Part shown: positions 33,303 through 45,586 of the stretch, piece by piece | Layout of the letters: every line of letters starts with the position of its first letter | Numbering within the stretch: the stretch's first letter is position 1 | Source of the DNA: Zygnema cylindricum | Lineage: Eukaryota > Streptophyta > Zygnematophyceae > Zygnematales > Zygnemataceae | Direction of reading: 5' to 3' | DNA length: 62,000 nt | Assembly: GCA_037447655.1 (NCBI GenBank) | Contig: JBBHKE010003430.1 | Location: forward strand, 139,822 to 201,821 | The notes under the pieces: generated by a model | What the model saw: the letters and a program-made list of their open reading frames with translations, nothing else | Told to the model about the DNA's origin: nothing | Database searches by the model: none | Program-made: the position numbers and the translations under genes

Positions 33303-34174
33303 CAGAGGTCGCAAAAGTCAAAATTTTACATAACCGAAACCGTCCGTTTTTTTTTTTCAAAATCTGAGTAACCGACGCTTGACCTGGTTATGTAACGCTC
33401 CAAAATTGTTAACCGTTAACCGACCGGCGTTTACGCAAATAAAAGTTAACCGAAACTCGATTTCTCGCTATTAACTGTGCCCGCCCGTAACCGAAATAGT
33501 ACAAAATTATATAATGTACGACGTATGAATAAACGAATAATTACGATTTGTCTCGTTCCCTTAGATTTGCGAAAGGAATAGTGTTTACTAACGTGTCAGA
33601 TTTGCGAGGCTTTGTCGCGTTCCCTAGGATATGCGAAATGAATAGTGTACTACACCGTGAATCGTTATTAGCCTTACACACTCAATATCGACACCCCACA
33701 ATATTGACATTGATACCTTAAATAGAACAAATTACACTATTTAAGGAAATGGACCATAATCTGCCACGTTTTCTGACACTAAATTTGAATGAATGACGCT
33801 ATTTTTTTCTTTACTTTAATAATTTCTATAGTCTAATAACGATTCGCGACGACGCTTTGTCGCGTTCTCTAAGATTGCGAAATGAATAGTGTTAATACCG
33901 TGTTTGATTTGCGACGTTAATCATGATGTCACGTACTTCCACGATACCAAAGAGTACAAAGTATAACAATGTTGGATTGTATGGACAGTACAAAAATTTC
34001 ATTTTTTTTGGTTTTTTGGTTAACCGACCGTAACCGACCGTTTTTTTTTTCTGGTGAATCAACGACCGTAATTGCCCGACCCCCAAAATTTGGCAACCGA
34101 ATCCGTTTCGGATCCGGCGCGGGCGGTTGGTTAACGGTCGGTCACGGTTTCGGTTGACCGTTTACGACCTCCTG
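33303..34174 (-). mobile_element. CAGAGGTCGC family, inverted copy with internal insertion
   Basis: Starts CAGAGGTCGCAAAAGTC (3' end of the family, inverted) and ends GACCGTTTACGACCTCCTG (5' end, inverted). It is interrupted by a subfamily-B MITE relic at 33653-33849 and by blocks of CGCAAATCTTAGGGAACGCG-type sequence that recur at 34.2, 34.8 and 36.9 kb. Confidence 0.65.
33653..33849. mobile_element. TA-type MITE, subfamily B, right end damaged
   Basis: Left end CACCGTGAATCGTTATTAG after TA. The interior matches 41969-42167 (ACCTTAAATAGAA, GACCATAATCTGCCACG). The right end reads TAATAACGATTCGCGAC and then departs from the family consensus. Confidence 0.75.
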
Positions 34175-34874
34175 TAGCAAGCTATTTATTTCGCAAATCT
34201 TAGGGAAAACGACAAAGCGTCGCAAATCTGACACGGTAGTACAATATTCATTTCGCAAATCTTAGGGAACGCGACAAATCGTAATTATTGGCTTATTCCG
34301 TCGTACATTGATTAATTTTGTACTTTTTCGGATACGGGCGGGCACGGTTAGTCGCGAAAAATCAAGATTCGGTTAATTTTTTTTTTCGTAAACGCCGGTC
34401 GGTTAACGGTTAACAATTTTGGAGCGTGACAAAACTCGGTCGGGCGTCGGTTACTCAGATTTTGAAATAAAAAAAACGGTCGGTTTCGGGTATGATTTTT
34501 TTTGACTTTTGCCACCTCTGACCTCTGATCAGAGGTCGCAAACGGTCAACCGAAACCGTGACCGACCGTTAACCGACCGCCCGCGCCGGATCCGGAACGG
34601 ATTCGGTTGCCAAATTTTGAGGGTCGGGCGGTTACGGTCGGTTGACTCACCAGGAAAAAAAAAACGGTCGGTTACGGGCGGTCAACCAAAAAACCAAAAA
34701 AAATGAAAATTTTGTACTGTCACTATAATCCAACATTCTTGTAATTTGTACTTTTTGGTATCGTGGAAGTACGTGACATCATATTAGCGTCGCAAATCTG
34801 ACACGGTACTGTAGTTATCTATTCATTTCGCAAATCACAGGGAACGCGACAAAGCGTCGCAAATCTGACACGGT
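34175..34874 (+). mobile_element. CAGAGGTCGC family fragments up to assembly gap
   Basis: 34180-34520 holds a plus-strand 3' half ending TTTTGCCACCTCTG. A new plus-strand copy starts with CAGAGGTCGCAAACGGTC at 34530 and runs into the N gap. Confidence 0.65.
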
Positions 34875-34884
34875 NNNNNNNNNN
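34875..34884. other. Assembly gap (10 N)
   Basis: Ten consecutive N. The sequence to the left belongs to a hAT-like element and the sequence to the right does not continue it, so the gap size is probably nominal. Confidence 0.99.
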
Positions 34885-36137
34885 TTTGATAAGTTCGACG
34901 CTGGTACTGAGTCTCCCTTTTTCCTCTACCTCAATGTCTCGTTCCGTTCTAGAGATAGTTGACAAGAAATGAGGATAAGAGGTCACTATTTGTCTATGTT
35001 CGGACATATGTAGTATGTTAATCTACCTTGACGAATTTTCCTCCTGTTTTCTTGATATAAAGAGAATTGTTTCCTTATTTATCCAATCGTTTTAACTTCT
35101 GGCAGTTCCAGTATAAGAAAACAGAGTCCTACTCAGGCTTATCATCATAGCTTTGAGAGGGATACGGAACAGCTATGGGCTTCGTCCTGTGGAGGAATTT
35201 AGATGCAGCACTTTTGTTTATATGAACAACCTGGCCATGTAATTTGAGACAAAAGAATATGACCTTGACGGTCTTCAATTTTGCTAACCTATTTATTCCT
35301 TTGTTAAGAGAAATATAGTTCTTTTGTCCTCCTTTTAAGCAGTTCCATCTAATTGTATGATGTATACAGGCTTGTATCTGTTTATCACTGGAGAATAGGA
35401 GTAAAGAACAGTTGATAGAGATCTTGCCTTGCTCTGTAACTCCATCTCCTTTTTCCCTCTGAGTCATGGTCGCAGCTTGAATAGTTTTCTTTTAAATCTT
35501 GCCATTTGCTTTTGAATTCCGTCTTCTTTCTTTCATCTACATGTGTTACAATTCCATTTGCGACATCCTAACAGCTTATGATGCCTCGTTTTTCTTTTGG
35601 AGGCTCTTTCAATTGCTGTGAGGTAGCAACAGCAGCAATAATGATCAGTGTACTTACTGTAGTAACACACAAATGGCACGCCATGTTATCAAGAAACCAT
35701 ATTATTGTTGAAGTTGGCGTCATCATTAATTGCAGGATCTTTTTATTAAACAAAGGAAACGCACCGACGCCTTCACAAGTTGGCACTAGTTGTTGGAGAG
35801 GTACCACCTCTTAAATAACAAAAAACCAAAAAAGCATAATAGTAAAATTGTGATAACAGTCAACATGGCTCTGACTTATGGTTTCTGAGCTTTCCGTGAT
35901 TTTGATATGGTAAGCATTTTTATGCTTATTTACCAATGTGAGTAAAGTATGCAATGGCCACCTGTCTTGCTCCGTACTCTCGTTGACCCATCACTTCAGT
36001 CTTTAAATTTTGAATCTTGAACTGCCGCTTCACCGTCCATGGGCGAATTACGGTACAATAGTGTAGAACACATTAGCCCATGAGGACTGCAGACTGCACT
36101 GTAGAAAACAACGGCAACGCGACAAAAATGAAAGCTA
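34885..36137. other. Intergenic, no gene recognised
   Basis: AT-rich, without a repeat family recognised. A frame at 35578-35814 is open but has no family signature. Confidence 0.4.
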
Positions 36138-36354
36138 CACCGTGTATCGCTATCAGTGTTAATCATTTTTCGCCACTTAAAACAACTTTTATCCGTACAC
36201 AATCGTCTGGTTTTCAATTTGAAGCCGCCAATCCGGAAGCTGAGAATCTTCCCTTTCAATCGCAACCGTAAGATCCAAACCCCGACAAGTGTGTACGGAA
36301 AAAAGTTGTTGTAAGAGACGAAAAAACCATTAACACTAATAGCGATTCACGGTG
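36138..36354. mobile_element. TA-type MITE, subfamily A (217 bp)
   Basis: Ends CACCGTGTATCGCTATCAG / CTAATAGCGATTCACGGTG, flanked by TA. Confidence 0.88.
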
Positions 36355-36744
36355 TACTGTAACTACTGTACTGTATTAGTATTAGTTGAACAGAGACGAA
36401 AATGGGCTATATAGATCCGGGAATCCAGTTGGAAGGGTGCTCGCTCAACGAATCAAAGATTCAAATCAGAGGTCGCAAACGGTCAACCGAAACCGTGACC
36501 GACCGTTAACCGACCGCCCGCGCCGGATCCAGAACGGAGGTTGCCAAATTTTGGGGGCCGGGCGGTTGCGGGCGGTCGATTCACCAGAAAAAAAAAAAAA
36601 AGTAGGTTGCGGTCGGTCAAGCAAAAAACGAAAAAAAAAAAAAAAAAATTAACCGTCCATACAATCCAACATTATTGTACTTGTACTCTTTGGTATCGTA
36701 GAAGTACGTGACATCATGATTAGCGTCGCAAATCTGACAAGGTA

Positions 36745-36952
36745 CACCGTGAATCGCTATTAGAGTCAATGACTCTAATTGCGGTACCCCGTTATTTTAC
36801 CCAAGTTCTCAAATAGAATAAATAAAAACCCTTTAAAAAACAAATTAGAGTAGATGATTTACTTCAAAACCCCCAAATTCTCAAATAGCGTTAATAACGC
36901 TATTTGTTTCATAACTCTATTTATTTCTAAACGCTAATAGCGATTCACGGTG
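36745..36952. mobile_element. TA-type MITE, subfamily B (208 bp)
   Basis: Ends CACCGTGAATCGCTATTAG / CTAATAGCGATTCACGGTG are perfect complements, flanked by TA. Inserted in the hAT-like element 36467-38039. Confidence 0.92.
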
Positions 36953-37016
36953 TAGTAACACTATTCATTTCGCAAGTCTTAGGGAACGCGACAAATCGTA
37001 AGTATTGGCATATTCA

Positions 37017-37740
37017 GGGTGAAGTTCCATTAGACGAAAAGTGAGGTTGTTTACAGATATTCGGACCTCTCCGTACTACGACATACCTCTTATTTTGTTT
37101 TTATCCGGAAAACAACATTACAGAGAATCTTGCCAATATTCTCCAAAAGTCTAGTAGTTAACAATGGCCGTTGGATAGTTTTTCGCGAAGCATTCGCTTC
37201 GAAAGTTTATGTAATTGTTGATGTACCTCGCGAGGTACATCACCAATTACATAAAAATTTGAGCAGCGGCACGTTAGATAATGAGCATACGTGTCAAGAT
37301 GTCAACCAACGGAAATCAAAAAAAATTGCACACGATTTACACATTCAAAAATCCAACAGAAAATACAAAAGAAATCTAACGCACTTTTGTCACGCTATTT
37401 TTGTAAGCGCCCATTCGTCACACTATTTTTGGCAGCGCTCATTCGTCACGCGTAAAAACAGGAACCCTAAAAAAATGAGGTGGTATCAGACAATGCGTAT
37501 GCAAAGAGTACAAAAGTTGTGTTGAACGATGACCCGGTACGCAAGTGCATGGTACGCAAATGAAGATTTTTGGTCAGTGTGAAAATTATTGACGAGTTGC
37601 AAATACAATCCATAGCTACATGGCACCACTCTTTTGCTAACACGTGCATTACAGACTCTGCGCAATGGACCTTCACTCAAATTGTAGCATTCTGTAATGT
37701 TGGCCGTACAATTACAGAATGTCCTAATGGAACTTCACCC
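37017..37740. mobile_element. GGGTGAAGTT family, copy 3 (724 bp)
   Basis: Ends GGGTGAAGTTCCATTAG and its near complement CCTAATGGAACTTCACCC. Flanked by TCA on both sides (37014-37016, 37741-37743). A central hairpin at 37206-37255 has about 25-bp arms with one mismatch around ACCTCGCGAGGT. No transposase. Confidence 0.9.
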
Positions 37741-38408
37741 TCATACGTCGTGAAAAGCTAAAAAAAAATTATGTACTTTTTCGGATGTCCTAATGGAACT
37801 TCATCCTCATATGTCATGAAAAGCTAAAAAAAAATTATGTACTTTTTCGGTTACGGGCGGCTACGGTTAGTCGCGAGAAATCGAGTTTCGGTTAACTTTT
37901 GTTTTCGTAAACGCCGATCGGTTAACGGTTAACAGTTTTGGAGCGTTACATAACCCTGTCGGTCGTCGGTTACTCAGATTTTGAAAAAAAAAAAACGGTC
38001 GGCTTCGGTTATGTAAAATTTTGACTTTTGCGACCTCTGATTCAAAGGTACGCTTGGGCAAAGCGGCTGATGATTCCAAAGAGCTCAAATCAACGGAATC
38101 GAGTTTCGCACCTCCACGTCGACTTTTCAGAAGTAAGCATCGAGAATTCTTCCCTCATTTTATTGACTTCATTTATCGTAACTAGTTAGTGGTTGCATAC
38201 GGAATCCTCCGAAAGTGCAGGATAAATTAAAAGAGGACGACTCGGAATCCTTCCATTTACACGAAAAGTTTGAAGAGATTAAAAGCGTCAAAATTGAAAA
38301 TCTCCTCCTTTCAAGTTTCCGTCCTTAAGATGAGGTAGAAATTTCAAGTCAACAGGAGACCCTCCCCTATTTTATCCTAAACAGAAAAAAAAAACTTCTT
38401 TTTAACCG

Positions 38409-41400
38409 ATGGCCGCGTCATCTGCCACTGTGGCAAATGTTACAATCAGACTGCCAACCAGTTCTCCTGCAATTGACAATGCCCGGCGAGTTACATGCAA
38501 CCATTGGAAACGCTTTAGGGTTTCTCCCGTGTGTTCTGCAGCCATGGCGTCTGTCAGGAAAGAGCCCGTGGGAGACTTGGCGGCTGCTATAGCTTTATGG
38601 GGTGCTCGTGAAGGGAGGGAGACACAGGAGGCGGCCTTGAGAAATGGACAATGGGCAAAACTTATCTGTGGAGCAAGTTTTGAGGTTAGCTGTATTGTAA
38701 TTTTCTGGACAGTTCACATGTTTGGAATGGTTGGAAACGCTCGAAATGTACCATGTGAAATGTGAAATGATGGAATGCTGAGATGCTGGGATCATAGAAC
38801 TTAAAATTTGGATTGTTAGAATGTTTCGAAATTAGTCTTGAAATATTTATGTTTTGAAAGGAATAATAATTCACAGCTCAGATAATTTTCTGTACATTTC
38901 TGACATTTTCAGCACGAACTTTTTGAGAATTTGAGCTTCTTTGCGTTAATATGGTAAAGACATCTAGGGGAGATTTTTGGGGAATTTTGAAACATTATTA
39001 TTGAACAATTGAAAATTTCAAAGTTTAGCCGTTTATAGAACTAGCTGTTATCTATGAAAAAAACATGCATAATACATCTCTTGTATGTAAAAGTCATGTT
39101 CAAAGGATGGATGGAAAAATAACACAACTTGCAATCAAAGTCAAGTTTTTGTCTTTGCGCTGTTATTCTGTCCAGTCAAGTTCGTGTTCAGCTGATTAAT
39201 ACACAAGATAATTATTAAAATAGAGTATGGTGAAGGAGAGTCAGAATTCTTAAAAAATTGACCCCCATTTTTTCTTTATCGCTCAAACACGGGCCATGCT
39301 GCCATTTAATCACTATGCTTGAATCAAATAATAAATTTGGATGAATTTTTGTGCAGGACGTTGTCGACGTTCGGAACTTATCGTTGATTTACACTCTCGT
39401 AGGAAGTGAGTATAAACACAAGATGCTTTCTTGCCTAGCTTTTAACTTTTGCTTTCGCAAACCATTTTTTAAAGTGTATGGTTATATCTCCCTGCTCTCT
39501 TAGTGGACAGCCATATGATAGTCTTTTGTCAATGTCTTTGGGTGTTTTTTTCCGGTCCCGAGCGTGGCTTCTTTATTTATTCAAGCGGTTGCCATTAAGT
39601 CAACACCATTGGATTGTTGAGATATCTTTTTCATTTGTTTGTTGTTTAATTCTCCGCTGACTAAATGTTTGTGTCTCTTTAAAAAATTATCAAAACTTCA
39701 CCAGCCAGGATTGAATCCAAGGTGTACGGTTTCCGGCCGTAGTGTGTTACCACTATATCAGTATTCCAGATGCTCTGGAGTTAGCTCCTGTTCAATGAAT
39801 CTATTTCTAAATGCAATCCAGTCTTTAATGAATCTCTTTCAAAAATCACTCGAGTCTTCAATGAATTTCTTTCCAAATGCGCTCCAGGCTTTAATGAATC
39901 TCTTTCCGAGTACTTCAGTCTAACTGGCTATATGTTTGGAATTCTTTGGGTTCAGTTGATTGTATTGACTGTGCGGCAGATAAGGCAGTTGTAGCGGCCG
40001 TTCTAGAGGGCATTGAAGCAGCTGTAGCTCTGGCCAAGGAGAAGGCAAAAATAAAACTTCGGCGGCCATGGCTAATGGTCAGCATTAATGATGAAAAAGA
40101 TCCACATTTTCGAAAAGCAGGTGAGCTCTCATGTTTTTTTCACTCTTACTTCTCGTGCAGTTTGTGAAAAGAGTTGCTTTTCTTATTTTGACTTTTGTCA
40201 AAACTTTGGTGTGGTCGGTAAAGCTTTCGATCCTGGAAAATGTCCTCCGAACTGTCCTCGCCCATGTGAGAAAGTCTGTCCTGCGCAAGCCATCAAATTG
40301 GAATGGACTCCTGCAAGTCAGCAAAGCTCTGCCACAGAGAACATGTCATCATGGGTGAGTACAGATCCAAAACTGTTTGGGCTTTCAGTTTAACGGATAT
40401 GGAAAATGCATGTCCCACAGAATTTACCCTCATACGATGCCACTTTGCGTGCTTTTCCTTTCAAACAATGTCGAAGTGTTGTGATATTTGCAGGGGTTTT
40501 GTTTTCAGATCGTCCGTTCTAATTTCTTAACTGCAGAATTTTTTCTGCAGTGTGCTGTTGACTTGGAAGATTGCATTGGCATTCTTTGGAAACTGAGGAA
40601 AAAAACTGAAAACGGACTGTGGACATTGTGTTTAAATTGAAAATGTTGGGTTGCAGACGGGTGGGGTGATAACAGAGCGATGTTACGGTTGTGGAAGATG
40701 TCTTCCAGTTTGTCCACTTGGACTCATCGGTTAGGCAGAGCAACCCCTTTTAAGGTGCTTTGTAATTGTTAGTTATTGATGTTAATTTGGTTGTTAAATG
40801 TTTATGTTGGTTCAAGTGTTTATGTGTATGTGTTTTATTAAAAAACCATGTTAAGTTTTCAAAAATGTGTAGAACTCAAAGCAGGAGCACCACTGAACAA
40901 AATAGATTCAACTTACCGAGTGATATTTCTTCTTTTTGGGACTAGATTTAGAATTCTACTTATTTGTGGATGACATGTCTCCTCGTTCCAAACTGTTTTC
41001 TTTGATTAAGACATTATTGTTGCTTATTTTGGGGGATGGGAAGAATGGGATACAGAGGCAGAAACGTATGTGAGAGGTTTTGATGAAGTGGCAAACCTTT
41101 TAAATGACTGTCCGGTAGACGCTATTGAGATCCATACAGGCCCTGGGTAGGGATTTTATTTTTTTTTCCTCTTCTCAAAACCAATTTCACTACAGAACAA
41201 TATAAGACTTTAGAATCGCCTTCTCCCGTGATTAATGTGGCTTATACTAGTTCCAGATGCCGATTTTCTGAAGCCCACACATAATTTGATGGGCCATGTT
41301 TTTATAAGGGGAAATTTTGTGGACTGTAAATATCACAAAGGTCCTTTTTGGGTGTATATGAAGTGATGTGGTCTATGCTATTTTCCCATCTCGACCATTA

Positions 41401-44400
41401 TTGTTATCCCGTCGTTACTGATTTTGGTGTAGTGTCAATTTTATCATGCATACGATTTGTTTTTCTTATGGTACCTCTGTGTGAGCATGTACATTTTATG
41501 ACAAAATTGGGTCTCCATTTTAGTGCTACGACATCCATTTTTTTACAAGAAGATGATGTTTTTTTAGTTGCTGTACTTTCTACCAAGAGGTTGGTTGACC
41601 TGAGCAAATGTTTTTTCTAATGTAATAACTGAACACGTCTTCTTGTAAGACATCCGAATCAATTAGAAATTCAAGATTTTTCCTTTAACATTTTCCATTG
41701 TTTCTTAATGCTCGCAATGTGTATGACATCGTTCTTTTCTTTTCATTTTGTTCTTGTAAGGTGAATCATTGATCTTTCAATATTCCTTTCGGTTATTTTT
41801 TGTTTGAGATCTATTGCAGGCATTTGCCTGCCTTTGAGGCTCTGTGGGAACAACTCGGATCATCGATTTCAAATCTCAAATTAGTTGCTGTAAGTTTATT
41901 GTGTGCTCCAAAACAATGTGTAGAAAAAGTTTATAAAGTGTATAGAAACCATAAAAGTGTAGAAACTACACCGCGAATCGTTATTAGCGTTATGAACTCT
42001 ATATCGGCGCCCCAAAATTTTGACATTAATACCTTAAATAGAATAAACTACACTATTTAAGGACGTGGACCATAATCTGCCACGTCTCTCGGTACTAAAT
42101 TAGAATAAATGACGCTAATTTTTTCTTTACACTAATAATTTCTCAACGCTAATAACGATTCGCGGTGTAGTATATAAACTAGTATTTAGACAAGTATGTA
42201 AGTACACCGTGTATCGCTATTAGTGTTAATGTTTTTTGCAGCCTTTAAATTCATTTTCTTGCACACTAGTCGGATTATCAATCTGACATATGGAAAGCTA
42301 AGATTCTTACATTTTGGTTGGCGGTAAAATCGCACACGTGCACAGAGAAAAATGGATTTATATCCTGGAAAAAACTTTAGCACTAACACTAATAGCAATA
42401 CACCGTGTAGTGTATAAGCTAGTATACTGATAAACTAGTATAGAAAATGCTAGATTGAACTATCTGAACTGGACATCTACGTATTTATCAACACTAAATC
42501 AAATTCTTAGTAAATATTCCCATGATTTCACTTTAGAATCTTGCAGATTATGGAATTTGGGACATCAGCACCCAAACATATCATTGTCTAAACACAAGAA
42601 ACACAGAAATCCAGGAAAGCACGTCATTGATAAAGTTTTCAATTTAATATGTCTGATGAGAATTGTTCCTTTCTTTCTGTTCATTTTTTTCAATTTTCAC
42701 ATACAGGTGAGCTTACCAGATCTCGGAAATGAAATGGCTCCCTCCATGATTTCCATGTGGGAAATAATGAAGCCTTACATAAATGGCCTTTCCTTATGGC
42801 AGGTGAATAATTGCCCTTTCCTCCGCATTTTTTCTCTTTCTCACTTGTTGTCGGTGAAACATATAGGTGGGAAACCTGAATACATACCTGGAAAATGTCA
42901 CTTCAATGCTGATTCAAATAATAAACACATCTAATATCTGCACAGTCCCTCCTCCCTCCTTCCCTCCTAACACTTCTCTCTACTTTTGTCCTCTTTTTTT
43001 TTTTTTGCAGCTGGATGGCCGCCCTATGAGTGGAGATATTGGAGATGGGAGTGCCCATGCGGCAGTTAAGCTTGCCCAAAAGACTCTCTCTCTCTCTAAC
43101 CTTCCTCCAGGTGGGATGTTCTAACAAAAAGAACATGAACGTAATCCCATCTTCTCCCGTAGGTAAGATGTCTTTAGTATACCAGAATAAACTTAACTTC
43201 CTCGAGGTGAGGTGTCCTTAGGATAACTAAATTAACTTAAAACAATGTCATATCGGACATGATCCAGTAATCAACTAGACCGTGATTTGTTATTAAGAAC
43301 ACTTATTCTGTGTCGTTTTCTCTTCCCCTCTGACCACAAAAAAGCGTTAATATTACTAATTTTTTATTTTCTTAATGCTAATTCTTTAGACAGTTTGAAA
43401 ACAGCCACGTCTTTTGGAACTGAATTAGAATTAATAACTCTAATATTAACCCCACACTAATAATTTCTTTAATAACAATCGATGCTGTGGCGTTAAGATT
43501 TCAAAAAACAGCCTTCAGAATCTTGTAGGATTATTTTTTGGATTTGCTAATACCGACAAAATGTTTTTCTTTTCAACTCAGGCTTCGTGCAACTCGCAGG
43601 AGGAACCAACAACCGAACTGTTCCTATTCTTCAGCAAACTGGTTTTCTCCAGAAAGGTAAGTTCCAGTATTAAGGAACAGGTTAACAAACAGTACTGGCA
43701 ACAGTTACGTAACCAGTTAAGCTCCAGTAGTAAGGAATGTTTAGTTCATTGGCATTGTCACTCAACACTGCCCACCGTAGTAGTGTTATATATCAAACAA
43801 ATTCAAGGTCGATATATCGTGATTACTACAGCTACCGCGTCTCAAAAATTCGATATTTATTGAGTTTGCCTTTAAATGTCGCTAATTCGATACTTCGATT
43901 ATCGACCGATAACCGTTCAGTAACTCTTAAGCAAATCTTTACCAGACACAAAACATATCTCGCCAAATCTTCAACCAACAATTGATTGGCCCAAAATTTT
44001 ATGTTCGTGAATAGTCTAACGTTCAAACGCTTTCTTGAAGTACATTGTGGTGCCAAAAACTACGGCAAGGTTCTGACAAATCTAAAGACAAGAAACCGCC
44101 CATTGCCCGGAAACAAAAACCATATTGGTTTGCTTTTTCTGTCATTTGCTGCAGATTTACAAAGTACGGAATTTTTATGGACTTTCACTTTTGCCATGGC
44201 AAATCCCTTTACGAAATGCTTCCTCAAGAATAACTTATCCAGGAATTTGAGTAAGGTTCACTTAGGGTCTTACCATTTCATTTGACCACGGGTCCCTTGT
44301 ATTAGAAAAAGCCACAGAGCGTTGCGTTTTTGCGGCAAATTTCAAGAAACTGAGTTGCGGCAAATTTCAAATCCCATGAGTTGTGACGCAAAGTCAAACA

Positions 44401-45586
44401 TGTGTACAAATTCATTATGGTACAGTCCAGTGTAGTGTACCCGTCTGAGAAACATTTTCCAGCCTCGGCAGCGTAGAAAAAAAACGTTTGAAGAGTTCAG
44501 TTATCGATGATATTGCAATATCGATGTATCGCGATTTTCGGCGATACGATATGTTGGACAGCATCTCAAAAAGTACATATCGATTATCGGCAAGACCTGC
44601 CTGATATACAACACTATTGATTAGTATGGATCAAACAATTAAGTTTCATCCATACAAGTCGATCTTCACTCGTAATTTAGTGTTTATAAGTAGTTACGAC
44701 TAGTAAGTTTTTGGGGGATAACAAGCTACCAGGCAGACCCTTTTGTTCCATCAATAAATTTTCAACGACGTAATTGTTTTCATCAATAATGTTGGTTTCT
44801 CCAGACTAACTATGTTGGACGATGTAGTGGCATTGAAAGCAGTTTGCACGTTTAAAATTTTGCAAGAGGGGTGATTCAGGTGGAGGTTCCTTTAATGACA
44901 ATAGGACAAAAATAGCCGGTGTGGCATATGGAGGGTATGCGCGGAAGGTAGTCTTCTGAAAAACCCAATTTGCTCAGTTTGGTTCTTTAAGCAGGAAAGT
45001 CGATGAAGAACGATTTTCTGCTAAAAAATGAATCATCAAGTCATATTGAATTTCAAAAAGTAAAAAAGTTAGTGCATCATCCTACTTGTTGAATATGTTG
45101 TTTTTCGTTCGAAATGGAAAGCGTGTAACAGTCTACCATGAAGATTAGATTAGTTCAAGAGCATAAATGAAATTCGCGCGACTGTATTTTCGTTCACCGG
45201 TTGAAGTTACCACCCAAGTAGGTTTTTCACTCGTAAAAATCATGGATGCAAAATTTGTCTGTTTTTCAAGCCAGCTCCAATATAGTGTTGCCTAACCATC
45301 TCTCTAGTTTGTCTGCTTCTTTCTGCTCCCCCTTTTTTTTCACTCCATTCCTGTTTTCTTGATTCGTTTTTTTGTTGTAATTTTACTTTCTTGAACTGAA
45401 TTGAACTCACTTGCACTTTTGTGAATCGGTACCCTGCAGATCGTGACTTCGGTCACTTCACAATCAGACGATTTAAGTAGAAACGAGCCTCTTTGTATGG
45501 AGCATAACCTTTCAGTTTTGCTGAAAAGGGTGCATATTGCTGCTGAACTTCTGGCTCCTCTAAAGGGTGCACATAGCCATCAATAA
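38409..45586 (+). CDS. LdpA: LdpA-type protein with two [4Fe-4S] clusters
   Basis: Homologue of cyanobacterial LdpA, an iron-sulfur protein that links redox state to clock period there; the role in green plants is less clear. Exons: 38409-38684, 39357-39405, 39956-40120, 40224-40354, 40657-40729, 41056-41146, 41820-41889, 42707-42802, 43011-43110, 43582-43656, 44880-44947, 45440-45586. All twelve are GT-AG and in phase, giving 446 aa. Key motifs are NGQWAKLICGAS, DCIDCAADKAVV, RRPWLMVSINDEKDPHFRKA, then cluster one (CPPNCPRPCEKVCPAQAI) and cluster two (CYGCGRCLPVCPLGLI). C-terminal motifs follow: VDAIEIHTGPG, QLDGRPMSGDIG, LAGGTNN and AGVAYGGYARK. An alternative acceptor at 40160 would make intron 3 only 40 nt and add 21 residues; homology favours 40224. 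The first ~60 residues are probably an organelle-targeting extension. Confidence 0.93.
41969..42167. mobile_element. TA-type MITE, subfamily B, in LdpA intron 7 (199 bp)
   Basis: Ends CACCGCGAATCGTTATTAGC / GCTAATAACGATTCGCGGTG are perfect complements, flanked by TA. It lies in the intron between exons 7 and 8. Confidence 0.92.
42205..42407. mobile_element. TA-type MITE, subfamily A, in LdpA intron 7 (203 bp)
   Basis: Ends CACCGTGTATCGCTATTAG / CTAATAGCAATACACCGTG, flanked by TA, 37 bp from the previous copy. Confidence 0.85.
43781..44616. mobile_element. hAT-like palindromic element in LdpA intron 10 (836 bp)
   Basis: Ends TAGTGTTATATATC and GATATACAACACTA, with interior CGATATATCG-rich segments near both ends. 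This resembles the element at 30834-31465. No clear 8-bp flanking duplication, so the boundaries are tentative. Confidence 0.55.

Larger units (their letters stand above)
36467..38039 (+). mobile_element. hAT-like CAGAGGTCGC element split by two younger insertions
   Basis: 5' end CAGAGGTCGCAAACGGTC and 3' end GACTTTTGCGACCTCTG, flanked by ATTCAAAT on the left (36459-36466) and ATTCAAAG on the right (38040-38047). This 8-bp duplication with one mismatch supports a hAT-type origin. Inside lie a subfamily-B MITE (36745-36952), a GGGTGAAGTT element (37017-37740) and a 66-bp tandem duplication (37721-37850). No transposase. Confidence 0.82.

Noticed and set aside
43781-44616. Claiming a full hAT element with target duplication in LdpA intron 10
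   Set aside because: Ends are suggestive, but the 8-bp flanks do not match, so it is kept only as a tentative element.
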